6,476 nt of DNA from Bacteroidales bacterium (GTDB lineage: Bacteria > Bacteroidota > Bacteroidia > Bacteroidales > Tenuifilaceae): assembly GCA_008933525.1 (NCBI GenBank), contig WBUV01000189.1, forward strand, positions 1 through 6,476. Direction: 5' to 3'. The notes below the pieces were generated by a model. It did not search any database. It was given only the letters and a program-made list of their open reading frames with translations, and was not told where the DNA came from. A program made the position numbers and the translations under genes. Each line of letters begins with the position of its first letter. Position 1 is the first letter of the stretch. Below are positions 6,384 through 6,476 of the stretch, one piece after another.

Positions 6384-6476
6384 CTATCTATTAACCATTG
6401 CATAAAACTCTCGTAGTTCTTGCTTCCTTTCTTCGCTTATATTGTGCCACCGAATTCCTTGCACAGCGCCTTCAAT
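6384..6476 (-). CDS. C-terminal end of an unrecognised protein, cut by the right edge
   Basis: Minus-strand reading enters the window in frame at 6476 and runs 30 codons to a TAG at 6386-6384. The visible tail is IEGAVQGIRWHNISEERKQE followed by LREFYAMVNR, a soluble and probably helical end with balanced charges and no frame problems. That composition is coding-like although the piece is short. It ends 41 nt before the aminotransferase start in the same orientation, so it is probably the preceding gene of the same operon. No family can be named from 30 residues, and its identity would help define the pathway. Confidence 0.6.
   Translation of the reverse strand: MEGAVQGIRWHNISEERKQELREFYAMVNR

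Overview
The window looks like an AT-rich chromosomal segment from a member of the Bacteroidota. The evidence is a perfect Bacteroidota-type -7 box (TATATTTG) in front of one gene, signal peptides that cleave just before a Gln, a lipoprotein with an acidic/Lys sequence after its Cys, a membrane-anchored TPR/LuxR-type regulator, a DUF2279 protein, and start codons without clear Shine-Dalgarno sequences. I see no rRNA, tRNA, CRISPR array, insertion sequence or prophage gene.

Layout, left to right. Positions 1-145 (minus) are the first 48 codons of an exported protein that runs off the left edge. Just upstream of it, 158-346 (minus) is a small charged coiled-coil gene, 12 nt away and probably co-transcribed. 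Positions 347-528 are non-coding and hold a weak hairpin, a pair of direct repeats 32 nt apart and a short palindrome. Positions 529-2139 (minus) encode a regulator with periplasmic TPRs, one membrane segment and a cytoplasmic LuxR-like HTH. A 111-nt divergent promoter region separates it from a SpoU/TrmH-family RNA 2'-O-methyltransferase at 2251-3003 (plus).

The right half is one tight minus-strand gene series read from the right edge: the C-terminal end of an unrecognised protein (6384-6476), a class I/II PLP aminotransferase (5236-6342), a stand-alone E2-type acyltransferase catalytic domain without lipoyl domain (4446-5231), an exported DUF2279 protein (3495-4424) and a small lipoprotein (3008-3457). 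Gaps are 41, 4, 21 and 37 nt. The lipoprotein ends 4 nt from the end of the convergent methyltransferase gene.

How they may work together (inference): the aminotransferase and acyltransferase are adjacent enough to be translationally coupled and could make an acylated amino compound, with the two envelope proteins handling or responding to the product. This is the best candidate here for an undescribed system, but the sequence does not show the substrate. The TPR/HTH protein could sense an envelope condition and control nearby genes, perhaps the small-protein/exported-protein pair next to it.
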